DNA of 64,000 nucleotides from Bacillus sp. FJAT-27264 (GCF_001682855.1 NZ_MAQW01000033.1:106624-170623), one strand, 5' to 3'. Shown: positions 1-8,471, counted from the stretch's first letter. Numbers and translations are program-made. Notes: generated by a model from the letters alone, not told the origin.

Positions 1-468
1 ACCAAACGAAATCTGTTCATGGATTTTATCTTCGTATCTCAACCCAGCTGGAAATAACCGTACATATCCGTTAGGTATGGATTCAGTAATAACCCCATCA
101 ATTGTGTTATCATAAACAATATCAAAAACCGCTTGCTCATTTGTCTTGCTCATTTTATTAACAAGTTCTCTAACTTTAGGCTGATCCTCTTCAGGCAACA
201 CATCGTCAGAATCCACTACAAACACCCAATCATTAGTTACTTTAGATAAAGAGTAATTTCTAGCTGCTGAAAAATCATCTATCCAATCAAACTGAAACAA
301 CTTGACGTGATCATGTTTATTTTGATAAGACTCTATTATAGCTATGGTTCTATCTGAAGAGCCCGTATCCACCACTATTATCTCATCTACAGCATCAATA
401 ATGCTGTCCAAACACCGTGTCATGCAGCGCTCAGAATCCTTCACAATCAAAGCAGCAGATACTCCCAT
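1..468 (-). CDS. Family 2 glycosyltransferase, N-terminal part (cut by window edge)
   Basis: The first 156 codons of a GT-A fold family 2 glycosyltransferase, which transfers a sugar from a nucleotide donor; the rest lies beyond position 1. The start is ATG at 468, behind GGGAGAG seven bases upstream. Visible signatures are MGVSAALIVKDSERCMTRCL at the N terminus, the donor-binding stretch IIVVDTGSSDRT at about residues 29-40, and a DSDD motif (the DXD metal site) near residue 87. This SunS/TPR-type subgroup is often followed by tetratricopeptide repeats, which cannot be checked here. It follows csrA by 39 bases in the same direction, so it may be cotranscribed. In Paenibacillus and relatives, glycosyltransferases between csrA and the flagellin gene often glycosylate flagellin. 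That role is inference from position. Confidence 0.85.
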   Translation of the reverse strand, partial: MGVSAALIVKDSERCMTRCLDSIIDAVDEIIVVDTGSSDRTIAIIESYQNKHDHVKLFQFDWIDDFSAARNYSLSKVTNDWVFVVDSDDVLPEEDQPKVRELVNKMSKTNEQAVFDIVYDNTIDGVITESIPNGYVRLFPAGLRYEDKIHEQISFG

Positions 469-507
469 ACCTATTCTCTCCCATAAAAGCAATATTTCTA
501 ATCAGAT

Positions 508-732
508 CTAATCTTTAAATCCCAACATAGCTTTCTGAACAGCCTCGAGGTCCATGACCGCATTTTGATTATTCTGCTGAATGGCATCAAAGATTTCCTT
601 ACGATAAATATCAATATCCTTAGGAGCTGAAATGCCGATCTTCACGATATCACCCTCAACAGATAATACAGTAACAACGATATCATTCTGGATGACGATC
701 GATTCACCTTTTTTACGTGTCAGCACTAACAT
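508..732 (-). CDS. csrA: Translational regulator CsrA
   Basis: An RNA-binding dimer that blocks ribosome access to target messengers; in B. subtilis the target is the flagellin gene hag. At 74 residues it has the family length and begins with the conserved MLVLTRKKGESI. The conserved core GDIVKIGISAPKDIDIYRKEI follows at about residues 27-47. The start codon overlaps the fliW stop by one base (TGATG), so translation is probably coupled. FliW binds CsrA and relieves repression, so the pair is a stoichiometric switch sensing free flagellin. The target hag is not in the window and probably lies beyond the left edge. Confidence 0.97.
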   Translation of the reverse strand: MLVLTRKKGESIVIQNDIVVTVLSVEGDIVKIGISAPKDIDIYRKEIFDAIQQNNQNAVMDLEAVQKAMLGFKD

Positions 733-1181
733 CAGGACTCACCGCCTTCACCAGTTTTTGCTGAATCTAACCATAGAGGGTGTCTTGTTGTGTACGCTGT
801 GTTTTGAAGTATTATCTGCTTCCCCTTACTATCAACAGTGTTAAAAATAATTGGAGCAAGCAGATTCACAGACACTTTTAATCGATCGCTATGCCAAGTG
901 ACTATACATCGCACAGAAACTTGTTCTTCATCATTCACTTTAATCTCTTTAATAGTGTCTTCTGGAAGAACAAATTCATAATCTGGATAGAACTCAAAGG
1001 GATTAACCGTAATGAAAGTTACTTCCGGTTGATCTACTGCACTCAGCAAGCTAAATGTATCGTTGTGTTCTTTAAGTGAAAATTCTTTTAATTGTTCAAA
1101 TCCTGGCAGGCCTTTTGAAAAAAAATAAATAGGTTCGTTTGTATCATTAGAATTAAGTTGAATTACATTTCCTTGCGTCAT
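732..1181 (-). CDS. fliW: Flagellar assembly factor FliW
   Basis: A 149-residue FliW protein that binds either flagellin or CsrA and so ties flagellin translation to its export. The N-terminal FFSKGLPGFEQLKEFSL segment and the central FITVNPFEFYPDYEF are typical of the family. The start ATG at 1181 lies behind TAGGAGGATGAGATT, a strong ribosome binding site. It is coupled to csrA by a one-base stop-start overlap. B. subtilis has yviE between flgL and fliW; here that gene is absent and the spacer instead carries a terminator (1211-1246), so fliW-csrA may have its own promoter or depend on read-through. Confidence 0.96.
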   Translation of the reverse strand: MTQGNVIQLNSNDTNEPIYFFSKGLPGFEQLKEFSLKEHNDTFSLLSAVDQPEVTFITVNPFEFYPDYEFVLPEDTIKEIKVNDEEQVSVRCIVTWHSDRLKVSVNLLAPIIFNTVDSKGKQIILQNTAYTTRHPLWLDSAKTGEGGES

Positions 1182-1210
1182 AATCTCATCCTCCTAGGAA
1201 TACTAACAAA

Positions 1211-1246
1211 AGAAGCTATGGACTGCTAACTTGTCCATAGCTTCTC
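1211..1246 (-). terminator. Terminator after flgL
   Basis: A perfect 13-bp inverted repeat (AGAAGCTATGGAC at 1211-1223, GTCCATAGCTTCT at 1233-1245) with a 9-base loop. On the minus strand it is followed by TTTTG. The short U run suggests partial termination between flgL and fliW. Confidence 0.7.
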
Positions 1247-1269
1247 ATTATGGTTTCAAAGAATCAAGC

Positions 1270-2178
1270 CTATCTCATAAAATCCATCAATGATGGTTGT
1301 AAAATTTGTGCGGATGATTTCAAAGCCGCCTCATATATAGTTTGTGCAGTCGTTGCCCTGATCATAAGGCTCGCAATATCCGCATCTTCAGTCTTTGATT
1401 GCATCGTGGTCAGATTAAGTTCCTGATCCTTTAGACGCTCTTGAACTAGTTCCACACGGTTTGTTCGCGCACCTACTTCTGATAGGCTAGCCTGCATTTT
1501 AACAGTTCTAGATTCGATTTTACTGGATTGGGCACCTATACCTGCATAATCTCCATTTCCAAGCGCTGTAATCAAATCATCCATTAATTTGAAGGTATTA
1601 TCACTGTCCGTTGAGCTTCCAAAAAAATCATATCCGGATGTATTCACCTGAAAATTAGACTGATCGCCAATAGAATATTTCACTGCTCCTTGGTCTGTAT
1701 CAATCTGCGCAAAGTTAGTTACAGTGCTGGACAGCTGATACGGAGCTTGGTCATAATTTTGACCATTAAAAATATATTTACCACGAATTTGACTGTTTCC
1801 AATATTGCCCATTTGATCTTTCAATTGTTCAACTTCCAGCTTGATCGCATCCAGCCCGGACTGAGGTACCGTTCCGCTTGAAGCCTGTACGGACAGTTCC
1901 TTCAACCGTTTCATCACTTCGGAAGCTTGCTGCATCGTTGTATCTGTAAAATCCAACCAGCTGATAGCCGCATCCGTATTAGTTTTAAACTGCTCATTAG
2001 ATGCTAATTCAGCTCTGTAGCGAAGAGCATACGTAACCCCAACCGGATCATCAGAAGGCTTGTTGATCTTCCGACCAGTGGAGACCTGATTTTCTATATT
2101 GCTCATGTTACTATAATTTTTGTTTAGATTGTTGAGTGTCTGCATACTCATCATACCTTGAGTAACCCGTATAGACAT
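1270..2178 (-). CDS. flgL: Flagellar hook-filament junction protein FlgL (HAP3)
   Basis: The structural protein that joins the hook-associated zone to the flagellin filament; exported by the flagellar type III apparatus. At 302 residues it has the normal length. It shows flagellin-like ends: an N-terminal coiled-coil segment with NIENQVSTGRKINKPSDDPV at about 26-45, and a C-terminal helix TTAQTIYEAALKSSAQILQP. The start ATG at 2178 follows AAGGAGGTCAGTGAT. It lies 23 bases after flgK and ends before a terminator, so it closes the flgM-flgN-flgK-flgL transcript. Confidence 0.97.
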   Translation of the reverse strand: MSIRVTQGMMSMQTLNNLNKNYSNMSNIENQVSTGRKINKPSDDPVGVTYALRYRAELASNEQFKTNTDAAISWLDFTDTTMQQASEVMKRLKELSVQASSGTVPQSGLDAIKLEVEQLKDQMGNIGNSQIRGKYIFNGQNYDQAPYQLSSTVTNFAQIDTDQGAVKYSIGDQSNFQVNTSGYDFFGSSTDSDNTFKLMDDLITALGNGDYAGIGAQSSKIESRTVKMQASLSEVGARTNRVELVQERLKDQELNLTTMQSKTEDADIASLMIRATTAQTIYEAALKSSAQILQPSLMDFMR

Positions 2179-2201
2179 ATCACTGACCTCCTTTACTTAG
2201 A

Positions 2202-3758
2202 TTAGAGACCTACCCGACCAGTGCCATTGATTAGCTTATTGAGCATTTCATCAAAGGCAGTCATGAACCGAGAGGCTGCACTATAGGCATGTTGAAACTT
2301 TATAAGGTCGGACATTTCTTCATCAAGCGATACTCCACTAACGGATTGTCTGCTCAGTTCAACCTGTTCTGTAAGCTCCTGTGCGTTTTTACTTTGACGC
2401 TCCGCTTCCTGGGTCTGAACACCCAACTGTCCTACAATCGATCTGAAGTAGTCATCCACAGTACCTGGTGCAGACAGTGCAGTTCCAAAATCAAACTTGG
2501 CCGTCTTTAACCCGCTCATAATTAATGCCATGTCGTTGTTACCGATGATCACCTTCTCATTAGGCGCACCAGGATTCTCTACTCGCATGGAACTGGAAAT
2601 TTTGTTAGGATCCTTCTGGATATCAGGATTTAGTGTGATGTTCCCCGCTGTAATCGGTCCTCCATCCTTGGAAGTGAAGAGAGGCAGTCCCTTCTCGGGT
2701 GTAGTACCACTAACGGTATAACCCAATTGCAGCAGTCCGTTAATCCCTTTAACCGTTACCTTAGTATCACTTGCCAGCGTTCTGCCAGCGCCAGAATAGG
2801 TAACTCCGTTCAAAACCGTACCTTCTGGGAGAACTGATCCGGCAGGAAGTACTACTTCTACATCCCCGTTCGCAATTGAATCAGCCAGCTGGTTCATTTG
2901 ATTCTTATAGTCTGTAACATATCTATCTCTGGACATGAACATTCCAGCTACTTCACCGCCTGATAGCGTCCCACTATCATAGGCTGCTTTCAGTCCATCA
3001 GCTGTCACAGGAGTTACCTCATTGCCTGTGACGACTAACTGGCCACCCAGTGTCACTTGATACCCATCGCTGAGCTGGTTAACCTGAACATTGGCAATTT
3101 TCGAGAGCTTGTCAATGGCTAGATCCCGCTGATCACGCAAATCATTCGGATTTTGACCTAATCCCTCCAACTTAATGATGTTCGAATTAAGATCAGCTAC
3201 CGTCTGCAATAATGAATTAGTTTCAGAAACCTTTAAATTAATGTTACTAGTAAGGTCTGAAGTTAACGCATCCAATTGTGTATTAACCTGGTTCATAGCG
3301 TCTGTAAGCGCCTGAGTAGTCTCTTTTACAATTTTACGATTGGTAATATTCTCAGGATCCTTACTCAAGTCAGACCAAGCATTCCAAAAGTTATCTAGAA
3401 CTTTGCGGAGGCCAGTATCCGAAGGCTCATTCATTATAGATTCAAGTTTCTGTAACGAATCGTGGCGGATATTCCAATTACCAAGATTAGAGTTTTCATT
3501 ACGGTACTGATCATCCAAAAAACTTTGTCTTACACGTTCAATGGAATTGAATTCAACACCTGTACCCATTTGTCCGGCTGCAGTTGTGCGTAAAAAACCA
3601 TAAGCCTCCATAGGGAGAGAAGCATTCATTTTTACAATTTGTCTGGAATAGCCCTCTGTGTTAGCATTAGAGATGTTATGCCCAGTTGTATTTAGTGCAG
3701 CTGTATGGGTATTCAGGCTTCGCTTAGCGGTTTCTATACTATGAAATGTCGAGGTCAT
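2202..3758 (-). CDS. flgK: Flagellar hook-associated protein FlgK (HAP1)
   Basis: First hook-associated protein, placed between hook and FlgL. It is 518 residues, normal for Bacilli. The N terminus carries the rod/hook signature NTTGHNISNANTEGYSRQ at about residues 23-40. The C terminus carries GVSLDEEMSDLIKFQHAYSA, the axial-protein coiled coil. The start is ATG at 3758, behind GGAGG with 8-base spacing. It is the central gene of a compact late flagellar operon; FlgN, encoded just upstream, is its export chaperone. Confidence 0.97.
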   Translation of the reverse strand: MTSTFHSIETAKRSLNTHTAALNTTGHNISNANTEGYSRQIVKMNASLPMEAYGFLRTTAAGQMGTGVEFNSIERVRQSFLDDQYRNENSNLGNWNIRHDSLQKLESIMNEPSDTGLRKVLDNFWNAWSDLSKDPENITNRKIVKETTQALTDAMNQVNTQLDALTSDLTSNINLKVSETNSLLQTVADLNSNIIKLEGLGQNPNDLRDQRDLAIDKLSKIANVQVNQLSDGYQVTLGGQLVVTGNEVTPVTADGLKAAYDSGTLSGGEVAGMFMSRDRYVTDYKNQMNQLADSIANGDVEVVLPAGSVLPEGTVLNGVTYSGAGRTLASDTKVTVKGINGLLQLGYTVSGTTPEKGLPLFTSKDGGPITAGNITLNPDIQKDPNKISSSMRVENPGAPNEKVIIGNNDMALIMSGLKTAKFDFGTALSAPGTVDDYFRSIVGQLGVQTQEAERQSKNAQELTEQVELSRQSVSGVSLDEEMSDLIKFQHAYSAASRFMTAFDEMLNKLINGTGRVGL

Positions 3759-3775
3759 CTTTTATTCCTCCATAA

Positions 3776-4276
3776 TTAGGCACGGGTATCAAACAGTCCA
3801 GAGCGCTGTACTCCACCTGATTTTTCTGCCGGATGATGATAAGTTGCTTCGGCCTCTGAATAATAGGACATGCTTTCAATTGAAAAATCAATATAAGAGA
3901 GCGATTGTTGGATTAATTGTTGATTAAGCGTATTGGCTTCTTTCAACTGCTGAAGTGTTCCAGCAAGTTTCTTCTGAATATGTAACAGCCTTTGCTTGTC
4001 ATCCAGATCGAACACAAGTCGCGATAGTTCAGACAGATTGAGGTTAAGATTCGAACGAATGCCTGCGCTCTGCAAAAATACATGAATCGCTTGCGCACGT
4101 TCTTCTTCTAACTGCTCAATTGTTTTCATCTGCTTAGATTCCTTATTAATAATTTGAATCAGCATTTCAATCTTGTTCTCCATAATTGCCTGCTTCTTGG
4201 TAGCAGCCAAATCCAGCATCTGGATATGCACCTCGTTCAGCCGCTCCAGCAGTTCGATCAATGTTGTCAATGCCAT
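3776..4276 (-). CDS. flgN: FlgN-family flagellar export chaperone
   Basis: A largely helical, coiled-coil protein of 166 residues matching the FlgN family, which keeps FlgK and FlgL soluble and delivers them for export. Heptad-like helices run through most of the chain (for example RLNEVHIQMLDLAATKKQAI near the N terminus). The frame is open to a GTG at 4288 touching the flgM stop. ATG at 4276 is preferred because AGGTGA precedes it by eight bases. It sits between flgM and flgK, as in B. subtilis (where it is called YvyG). Confidence 0.88.
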   Translation of the reverse strand: MALTTLIELLERLNEVHIQMLDLAATKKQAIMENKIEMLIQIINKESKQMKTIEQLEEERAQAIHVFLQSAGIRSNLNLNLSELSRLVFDLDDKQRLLHIQKKLAGTLQQLKEANTLNQQLIQQSLSYIDFSIESMSYYSEAEATYHHPAEKSGGVQRSGLFDTRA

Positions 4277-4288
4277 GGATGAATTCAC

Positions 4289-4585
4289 CTAATTCTCGGA
4301 GGATTGCTTAAAATAGGGGGCGAGTTTCTCTGCGAGTTTGGCTGCGTCTACTTGATAAGTTCCAGCGGAGACCTGCTGTTTCAAGCTTTCAATCTTAACG
4401 GCGCGGTCAGCATCTACCTTGCTGCTGTTCTGAGCTTGCAAGAGCTTCAAGGCTTCATCGGAAAAGGTAGCCTCATCCTTGCGCGAATTTTTCTTCATTT
4501 GTTCCTGCCTTTGCGATTCGGCACTCCGTTGATAAGGGTTAATCGCGTTAATTCGTCCGGTCTCGTTAATTTTCATAACTGCCAC
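4289..4585 (-). CDS. flgM: Anti-sigma-D factor FlgM
   Basis: Binds and holds the flagellar sigma factor SigD until the hook-basal body is complete, then stops inhibiting it. The protein is 98 residues, with a disordered basic/polar N-terminal half (MKINETGRINAINPY) and a C-terminal SigD-binding helical region (DADRAVKIESLKQQVSAGTYQVDAAKLAEK in two parts). The promoter upstream (4626-4653) is itself a SigD type, giving autoregulation. Its stop is followed directly by flgN. Confidence 0.93.
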   Translation of the reverse strand: MAVMKINETGRINAINPYQRSAESQRQEQMKKNSRKDEATFSDEALKLLQAQNSSKVDADRAVKIESLKQQVSAGTYQVDAAKLAEKLAPYFKQSSEN

Positions 4586-4596
4586 CTTCTTTCTAA

Positions 4597-4633
4597 AATA
4601 AAAAAGCCGATAATCTTTACTAAGTTTATCGGC
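4597..4633 (-). terminator. Read-through terminator between yvyF and flgM
   Basis: GCCGATAA (minus strand, plus 4626-4633) pairs with TTATCGGC (plus 4606-4613) across a 12-base loop and is followed by TTTTTTATTTT. It would end transcripts arriving from comF-yvyF. Its left arm is the -10 element of the sigma-D promoter, so transcripts started there cannot form it. Confidence 0.7.
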
Positions 4634-4653
4634 GTGTGTTGAAACATTCTTTA
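4626..4653 (-). promoter_or_regulatory. Sigma-D promoter of the flgM operon
   Basis: On the minus strand TAAA (4650-4653) and GCCGATAA (4626-4633) are separated by 16 bases, matching the SigD consensus TAAA-N15-GCCGATAT nearly perfectly. It lies 41 bases before the flgM start. In B. subtilis flgM is also transcribed from a SigD promoter. Confidence 0.8.
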
Positions 4654-4678
4654 TAGCTGCAAACGTTTTTTTGCAGAT

Positions 4679-5089
4679 TTAAGGGTTGCGAAGTTTATCT
4701 ATAGCGCGGTATGCGCCCTCGTGCGTGTGTCTCGAGGCATCCGAAGCGGTGCTCTCCTTGGCAGCATTAGAGAGATCCTTCCGCAGGCGATTACGGCAGC
4801 TGTCACACATATGCCCTTCTCGGATCAGGGTTCCGCATACTTCGCAAGGATACGTCATATTTGGGGCATTTGCTATGGATATTCGTCCTTCCCGAATAAA
4901 ACGGGTGATCTCTTTGATGGAGATTCCCGTTGCATCCGACAATTCCTGAATGTTAGTTCCTCTATTCTCTCGCAAGTAATTTACGCAGATCTCATATTCA
5001 TGCTCCAGTTCCTTGATACAGGGCTGGCATAACTCCATGAGATTCTTAACGTATAACCGGCCGCACCTTGGACAATTGTCTAGATTCAT
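4679..5089 (-). CDS. yvyF: Flagellar operon zinc-ribbon protein YvyF (TIGR03826 type)
   Basis: A 136-residue protein with two zinc-ribbon-like cysteine clusters flanking a small helical domain. The N terminus has CPRCG and CQPC; the C-terminal half has CEVCG and CDSC. The middle (NIQELSDATGISIKEITRFI) reads like a helix-turn-helix. The frame is open upstream to 5128, but the start is placed at ATG 5089, where the zinc ribbon begins as in B. subtilis YvyF and a GGGAGGAG site lies 12 bases upstream. Its position between comFC and flgM is conserved across Bacilli. Function is uncertain; it is usually described as a flagellar-operon regulator. Confidence 0.85.
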   Translation of the reverse strand: MNLDNCPRCGRLYVKNLMELCQPCIKELEHEYEICVNYLRENRGTNIQELSDATGISIKEITRFIREGRISIANAPNMTYPCEVCGTLIREGHMCDSCRNRLRKDLSNAAKESTASDASRHTHEGAYRAIDKLRNP

Positions 5090-5208
5090 AACAAGCAGCC
5101 GCTCCTCCCATACATTTTGTGCAAACATTACAATTCTTATGCTCCTAGATTACATGATAGAAGAGCATTCGTCTATCTCTTGCAATGGATATACAAAGAA
5201 TTAGTTCC

Positions 5209-6063
5209 CTAGGAGCGGGCCAGAGTCAAGCTGCGAATCTCCACAGCTAGGCCACATTCGTCTGCAAGACGCTGTAGGGGCTCAGCACAGGCACGCAAAG
5301 TACTTCCTGTAGTGTAAATATCATCTACTATAATGATCCGCAGAGGAGCTCCAGAGTTACGTCGTGTCTGTAGCCAGTCAGTGAATCTATCCATCATCCC
5401 AGGATCAACCGCAAAGGCATGCTTCATGTCCGAAAACCGCTCGGCCCGGCTCTTAAAGCTTTGCTTTCCTGTATGATGAGTGCGAAGCAGCAAGGTAAGC
5501 TGCGGTATGCCCCTGTGAGTGGACAGCACATGGCCTAAACGTTCTGCCTGATTAAAGCCACGCTCCACCAGTCTGGCCCCGCTGACCGGAACGGGAATCA
5601 GCAGATCCGCTTCCCACGTGTCTCCTCCTTTATAGTCAAGAAAAGAAAAGAGAGAGGACCTTCTCCGTTCTTTGAGCTGAGACTGTCTCTCCCTATCCTG
5701 CTCCGCCTTCAGCAGACCATAGGCCTGGTCTAACATTAAACCCAGGAGAATAGTGTATCTCTCATTCCCTCTATATTTATATTGCCCTATCAATTCACGC
5801 ACCACCTCGTTATAAGCCACGGCACTACGGTTGCATATCAGTGGAGTAGGTTCATTAGATCGCGTACAATCCGGGCAGCCTACATGCCTGCCGCATGTGG
5901 TGCAGCGGGGAATCTGTATCCACGGTATCGCGGCAGCACAGTTTGAACAGACTTCGGGCAAAGACGACATTCCCTTACTGTTCTTCCCGCAAATCAGACA
6001 TCTGGTTAAGGGAGGCGCCAGCAGTAATTCTGCTTTTTTCAACCATTGTGACAGCCTGCTCAT
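5209..6063 (-). CDS. comFC: ComFC/GntX-family phosphoribosyltransferase-like protein
   Basis: Late competence protein needed for DNA uptake. An N-terminal zinc-binding segment (CLICG, CSNC, CTTCGRHVGCPDC at about residues 22-67) is followed by a type I phosphoribosyltransferase fold. The PRPP-loop signature IIIVDDIYTTGSTL lies at about residues 245-258, and DLLIPVPVSGARLVERGFNQAERLG marks the middle in two parts. At 284 residues it is slightly longer than B. subtilis ComFC, with a polar insert (QSQLKERRRSSLFSFLDYK). Its ATG overlaps the comFA stop by four bases (ATGA). The comFB gene found between them in B. subtilis is absent. Confidence 0.93.
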   Translation of the reverse strand: MSRLSQWLKKAELLLAPPLTRCLICGKNSKGMSSLPEVCSNCAAAIPWIQIPRCTTCGRHVGCPDCTRSNEPTPLICNRSAVAYNEVVRELIGQYKYRGNERYTILLGLMLDQAYGLLKAEQDRERQSQLKERRRSSLFSFLDYKGGDTWEADLLIPVPVSGARLVERGFNQAERLGHVLSTHRGIPQLTLLLRTHHTGKQSFKSRAERFSDMKHAFAVDPGMMDRFTDWLQTRRNSGAPLRIIIVDDIYTTGSTLRACAEPLQRLADECGLAVEIRSLTLARS

Positions 6064-8282
6064 TGGAGACTTTCCTTACGAATGTAGCCTTTTTGACGAG
6101 CAATTCGGTTCATGGTACGGATCTGGGCGATGGCCCCTCGCTGCGAACGGCTCCACTGCGGAGAGATGAAGAAGACTCTGCCCGCTGGATCATCCTTGGA
6201 GCGCCCGGCCCGGCCGGCCATTTGAACAAGTGAAGCCTCATCAAAAAGAGAACTGTCCGCATCCAAGATAAACACATCACTCCGCGGCACGGTTACCCCG
6301 CGCTCAAGAATCGTTGTGGTGACGAGCAGCGAGATGCTACGGTCACGAAACGCCGTCACTTTCTCCCCTCTTGCTGTGTCCTGAGAGGAAGTCCCTTCTA
6401 TAACCACACTCGGGAAACGGCGCCGCAAAAGCAACAGCAAACCTTCGATGTGGGCGATACGGGATACAAATAGAAAAATCTGCGCGCTGCGGTCCAGTGA
6501 TATTTGCAGCTCTTGAATCAGCTTCTTCGGCAAAGTGCCTCGTTTCAGGCAGATTCTCACCGGGTCCGCAGCCAAATGCCGCGGTACAGGCAAAGGGTGC
6601 CCGTGGAAACGAACCGGAACCCGGGCATGAGCCAGCTTCCCCGATTTGACTTGACGCTGCATGTTCTTCGGGGGCGTGGCGGACAGGTAGATGAAGCATC
6701 CGTCCGGCTTGCATGCCTGCCCTGCCGCATAGGCCAGCATCGGATCGTTATGATAGGGATAGGCATCTAGCTCATCTATGATAACGAGATCGAAGCTGTG
6801 ATAGAAGCGCAGAAGCTGATGGGTGGTCGCCAACGTCATCCGGGCACCCACCCAGCGCTCTGCGCTGCCGCCGTACAGCACGGCGAGGCTCTCCGCCGGG
6901 AAAGCCCGTCCTAGCCTCGGCGCCAGCTCCAGTACAACGTCGCGCCGCGGTGTTGCTACGAGCGCCCGGCCTCCAGCGCCGAGTACGGCCTCCAGGAGCG
7001 GGAAAATCATCTCCGTTTTTCCCGCTCCTGTCACTGCCCAGAGCAGGAAGCGCTCTGGGCTCGGGACAGAGGAACGCTTGGAGCTCGGGACGGCGGAGCG
7101 CTGCCGCCGCTCCGCCAGAAAAGCCAGCGCAGCCCCGGCGGCTCCCGCCTGGGCCGCGCTAAGCCCCCACCGGCGTGCCGCCACGGTGGGATCAGAGCTG
7201 GCCGTGCATTGCACGGCCGGGGCCGCTGCGCTGCGCAGCAGCAGCGTACAAGCCCGGCTGCGCCCAAGTGCGAGGCAGGCCTCGCAGTAGGCGCAGCCCG
7301 AGAGCCCGCACGCAGCACAGGGCGTGCGGGCAGTGGCAGCGCTGCCGCAGCGACGGCAGCGCGGAAGGGCGCGGCGCGTGGCGAAGCCGCGCCGGAAGCC
7401 CAGGTGCGGCGACCAGGAGGCAGCCGCACGCAAAGCGCCAGCAACCAACGGGAGCTGGCGCAACCCTTGACGCGCGGCTCCGCCACGCGCGTCCTCGCCC
7501 ATCCCGACAGCGGCTTCAATCCTCAGCCGCCCTTGCAAATGCGCCAGCTGGGCAGCGCGGCGCCAATAACCGCATAATTCCGGGCTTTGTTCCAGCAGCA
7601 ACGCTTCCAGCTCCGCTTCAAGCAGGGAACGCCCGGACAGTGCATTAACCAACTGCTCTGCTTGGCTAGCCAGCAGGGCTAGATTTTCGATTCTGTCCCC
7701 AAGGAAAGTCACCTCTTCTCTGTCACTTTGATCTCTAAAGTAGCTATTCCATTCAAAAACATCCGTCATCCTCTCTCCGGACTCTCCGAACGAAGATATA
7801 TTGGCAGCTTTCCGCTTCTCACTTTTCAAGAAAGCCTGACCTTCCTTCATTTCGCTATCATTATTAACTCCCACGTTGCAACCACGGTCCGTCAATCTCC
7901 ACCTATCAACTTCATATTTCCAAATCGAAATTCCCGCTACCAGCCATTTTGAATACCCTATGACATCACCATTACCGTTACCATCACCCTCACCCTCTGC
8001 CTTTAGTTCAGGCTGAAGAATATCTTCTTTGTATTTCCCCCACTCCTTGCTGCCCCAGGTGTCCATATGTTTATCTGACTGGAATCGGTCACGAAAGAGC
8101 ATGGCCCAACCCAATGGCATTTCCATTGAAAGTAGAACCAAACGCTCCACCGCTTGGGTGTGACCCCAATCCCCACTTCTCTTCTCCCGGCCTTCCCACC
8201 AACAGAAATCGACAGCTGTTGCCAGAGAAATCCATACCCTCCATGTACCCCTACACTCCACCGCGTAAATTGCTGTTCTCAT
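6060..8282 (-). CDS. comFA: ComFA DEAD/DEAH-type DNA translocase, large form
   Basis: ATP-driven helicase-like protein thought to pull single-stranded DNA through the ComEC channel during competence. The C-terminal half is a standard SF2 motor: Walker A AVTGAGKTE at about 416-424, box DELD at 503-506, SATP at 534-537, and the motif VI stretch QMAGRAGR near 700. A four-cysteine zinc module (CRRCG, CAACG, CAYCEAC) occupies about 309-345. At 740 residues it is much longer than the roughly 460-residue B. subtilis protein; the extra 300 N-terminal residues show no known domain and include a run rich in G, D and N. The start is ATG 8282, behind AGGGAGGG; the frame stays open another 174 bases upstream without a better site. 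Bases 6850-7560 are markedly GC-richer than neighbours. Confidence 0.92.
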   Translation of the reverse strand: MRTAIYAVECRGTWRVWISLATAVDFCWWEGREKRSGDWGHTQAVERLVLLSMEMPLGWAMLFRDRFQSDKHMDTWGSKEWGKYKEDILQPELKAEGEGDGNGNGDVIGYSKWLVAGISIWKYEVDRWRLTDRGCNVGVNNDSEMKEGQAFLKSEKRKAANISSFGESGERMTDVFEWNSYFRDQSDREEVTFLGDRIENLALLASQAEQLVNALSGRSLLEAELEALLLEQSPELCGYWRRAAQLAHLQGRLRIEAAVGMGEDARGGAARQGLRQLPLVAGALRAAASWSPHLGFRRGFATRRALPRCRRCGSAATARTPCAACGLSGCAYCEACLALGRSRACTLLLRSAAAPAVQCTASSDPTVAARRWGLSAAQAGAAGAALAFLAERRQRSAVPSSKRSSVPSPERFLLWAVTGAGKTEMIFPLLEAVLGAGGRALVATPRRDVVLELAPRLGRAFPAESLAVLYGGSAERWVGARMTLATTHQLLRFYHSFDLVIIDELDAYPYHNDPMLAYAAGQACKPDGCFIYLSATPPKNMQRQVKSGKLAHARVPVRFHGHPLPVPRHLAADPVRICLKRGTLPKKLIQELQISLDRSAQIFLFVSRIAHIEGLLLLLRRRFPSVVIEGTSSQDTARGEKVTAFRDRSISLLVTTTILERGVTVPRSDVFILDADSSLFDEASLVQMAGRAGRSKDDPAGRVFFISPQWSRSQRGAIAQIRTMNRIARQKGYIRKESLQ

Positions 8283-8410
8283 CACATTCCCTCCCTCTAT
8301 GAGCTGGCCCCATATAATCAAGAAATTCAACTGCCAATGCTGAATTGCAGCACAGCAATGACCTTCTATCTCACTCCCTCTTTTCCGGCTCCCATAATAC
8401 AAAGACATAC

Positions 8411-8448
8411 AAAAAAAGCACACTCCCCTTTTTCCTGGAGAGTGTGCT
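8411..8448 (-). terminator. Terminator before comFA
   Basis: AGCACACTC pairs with GAGTGTGCT (plus 8417-8425 and 8440-8448); on the minus strand it is followed by seven T. It ends the transcript of the small gene at 8472-8915. Confidence 0.85.
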
Positions 8449-8471
8449 TCACCCATTGCTTACATAGTTAT

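Noticed and set aside
6823..7648. Several overlapping plus- and minus-strand frames inside comFA
   Set aside because: They arise from the GC-rich composition of comFA, have Arg/Ala/Pro-rich sequence and no start signals. The comFA frame carries the recognised motifs.
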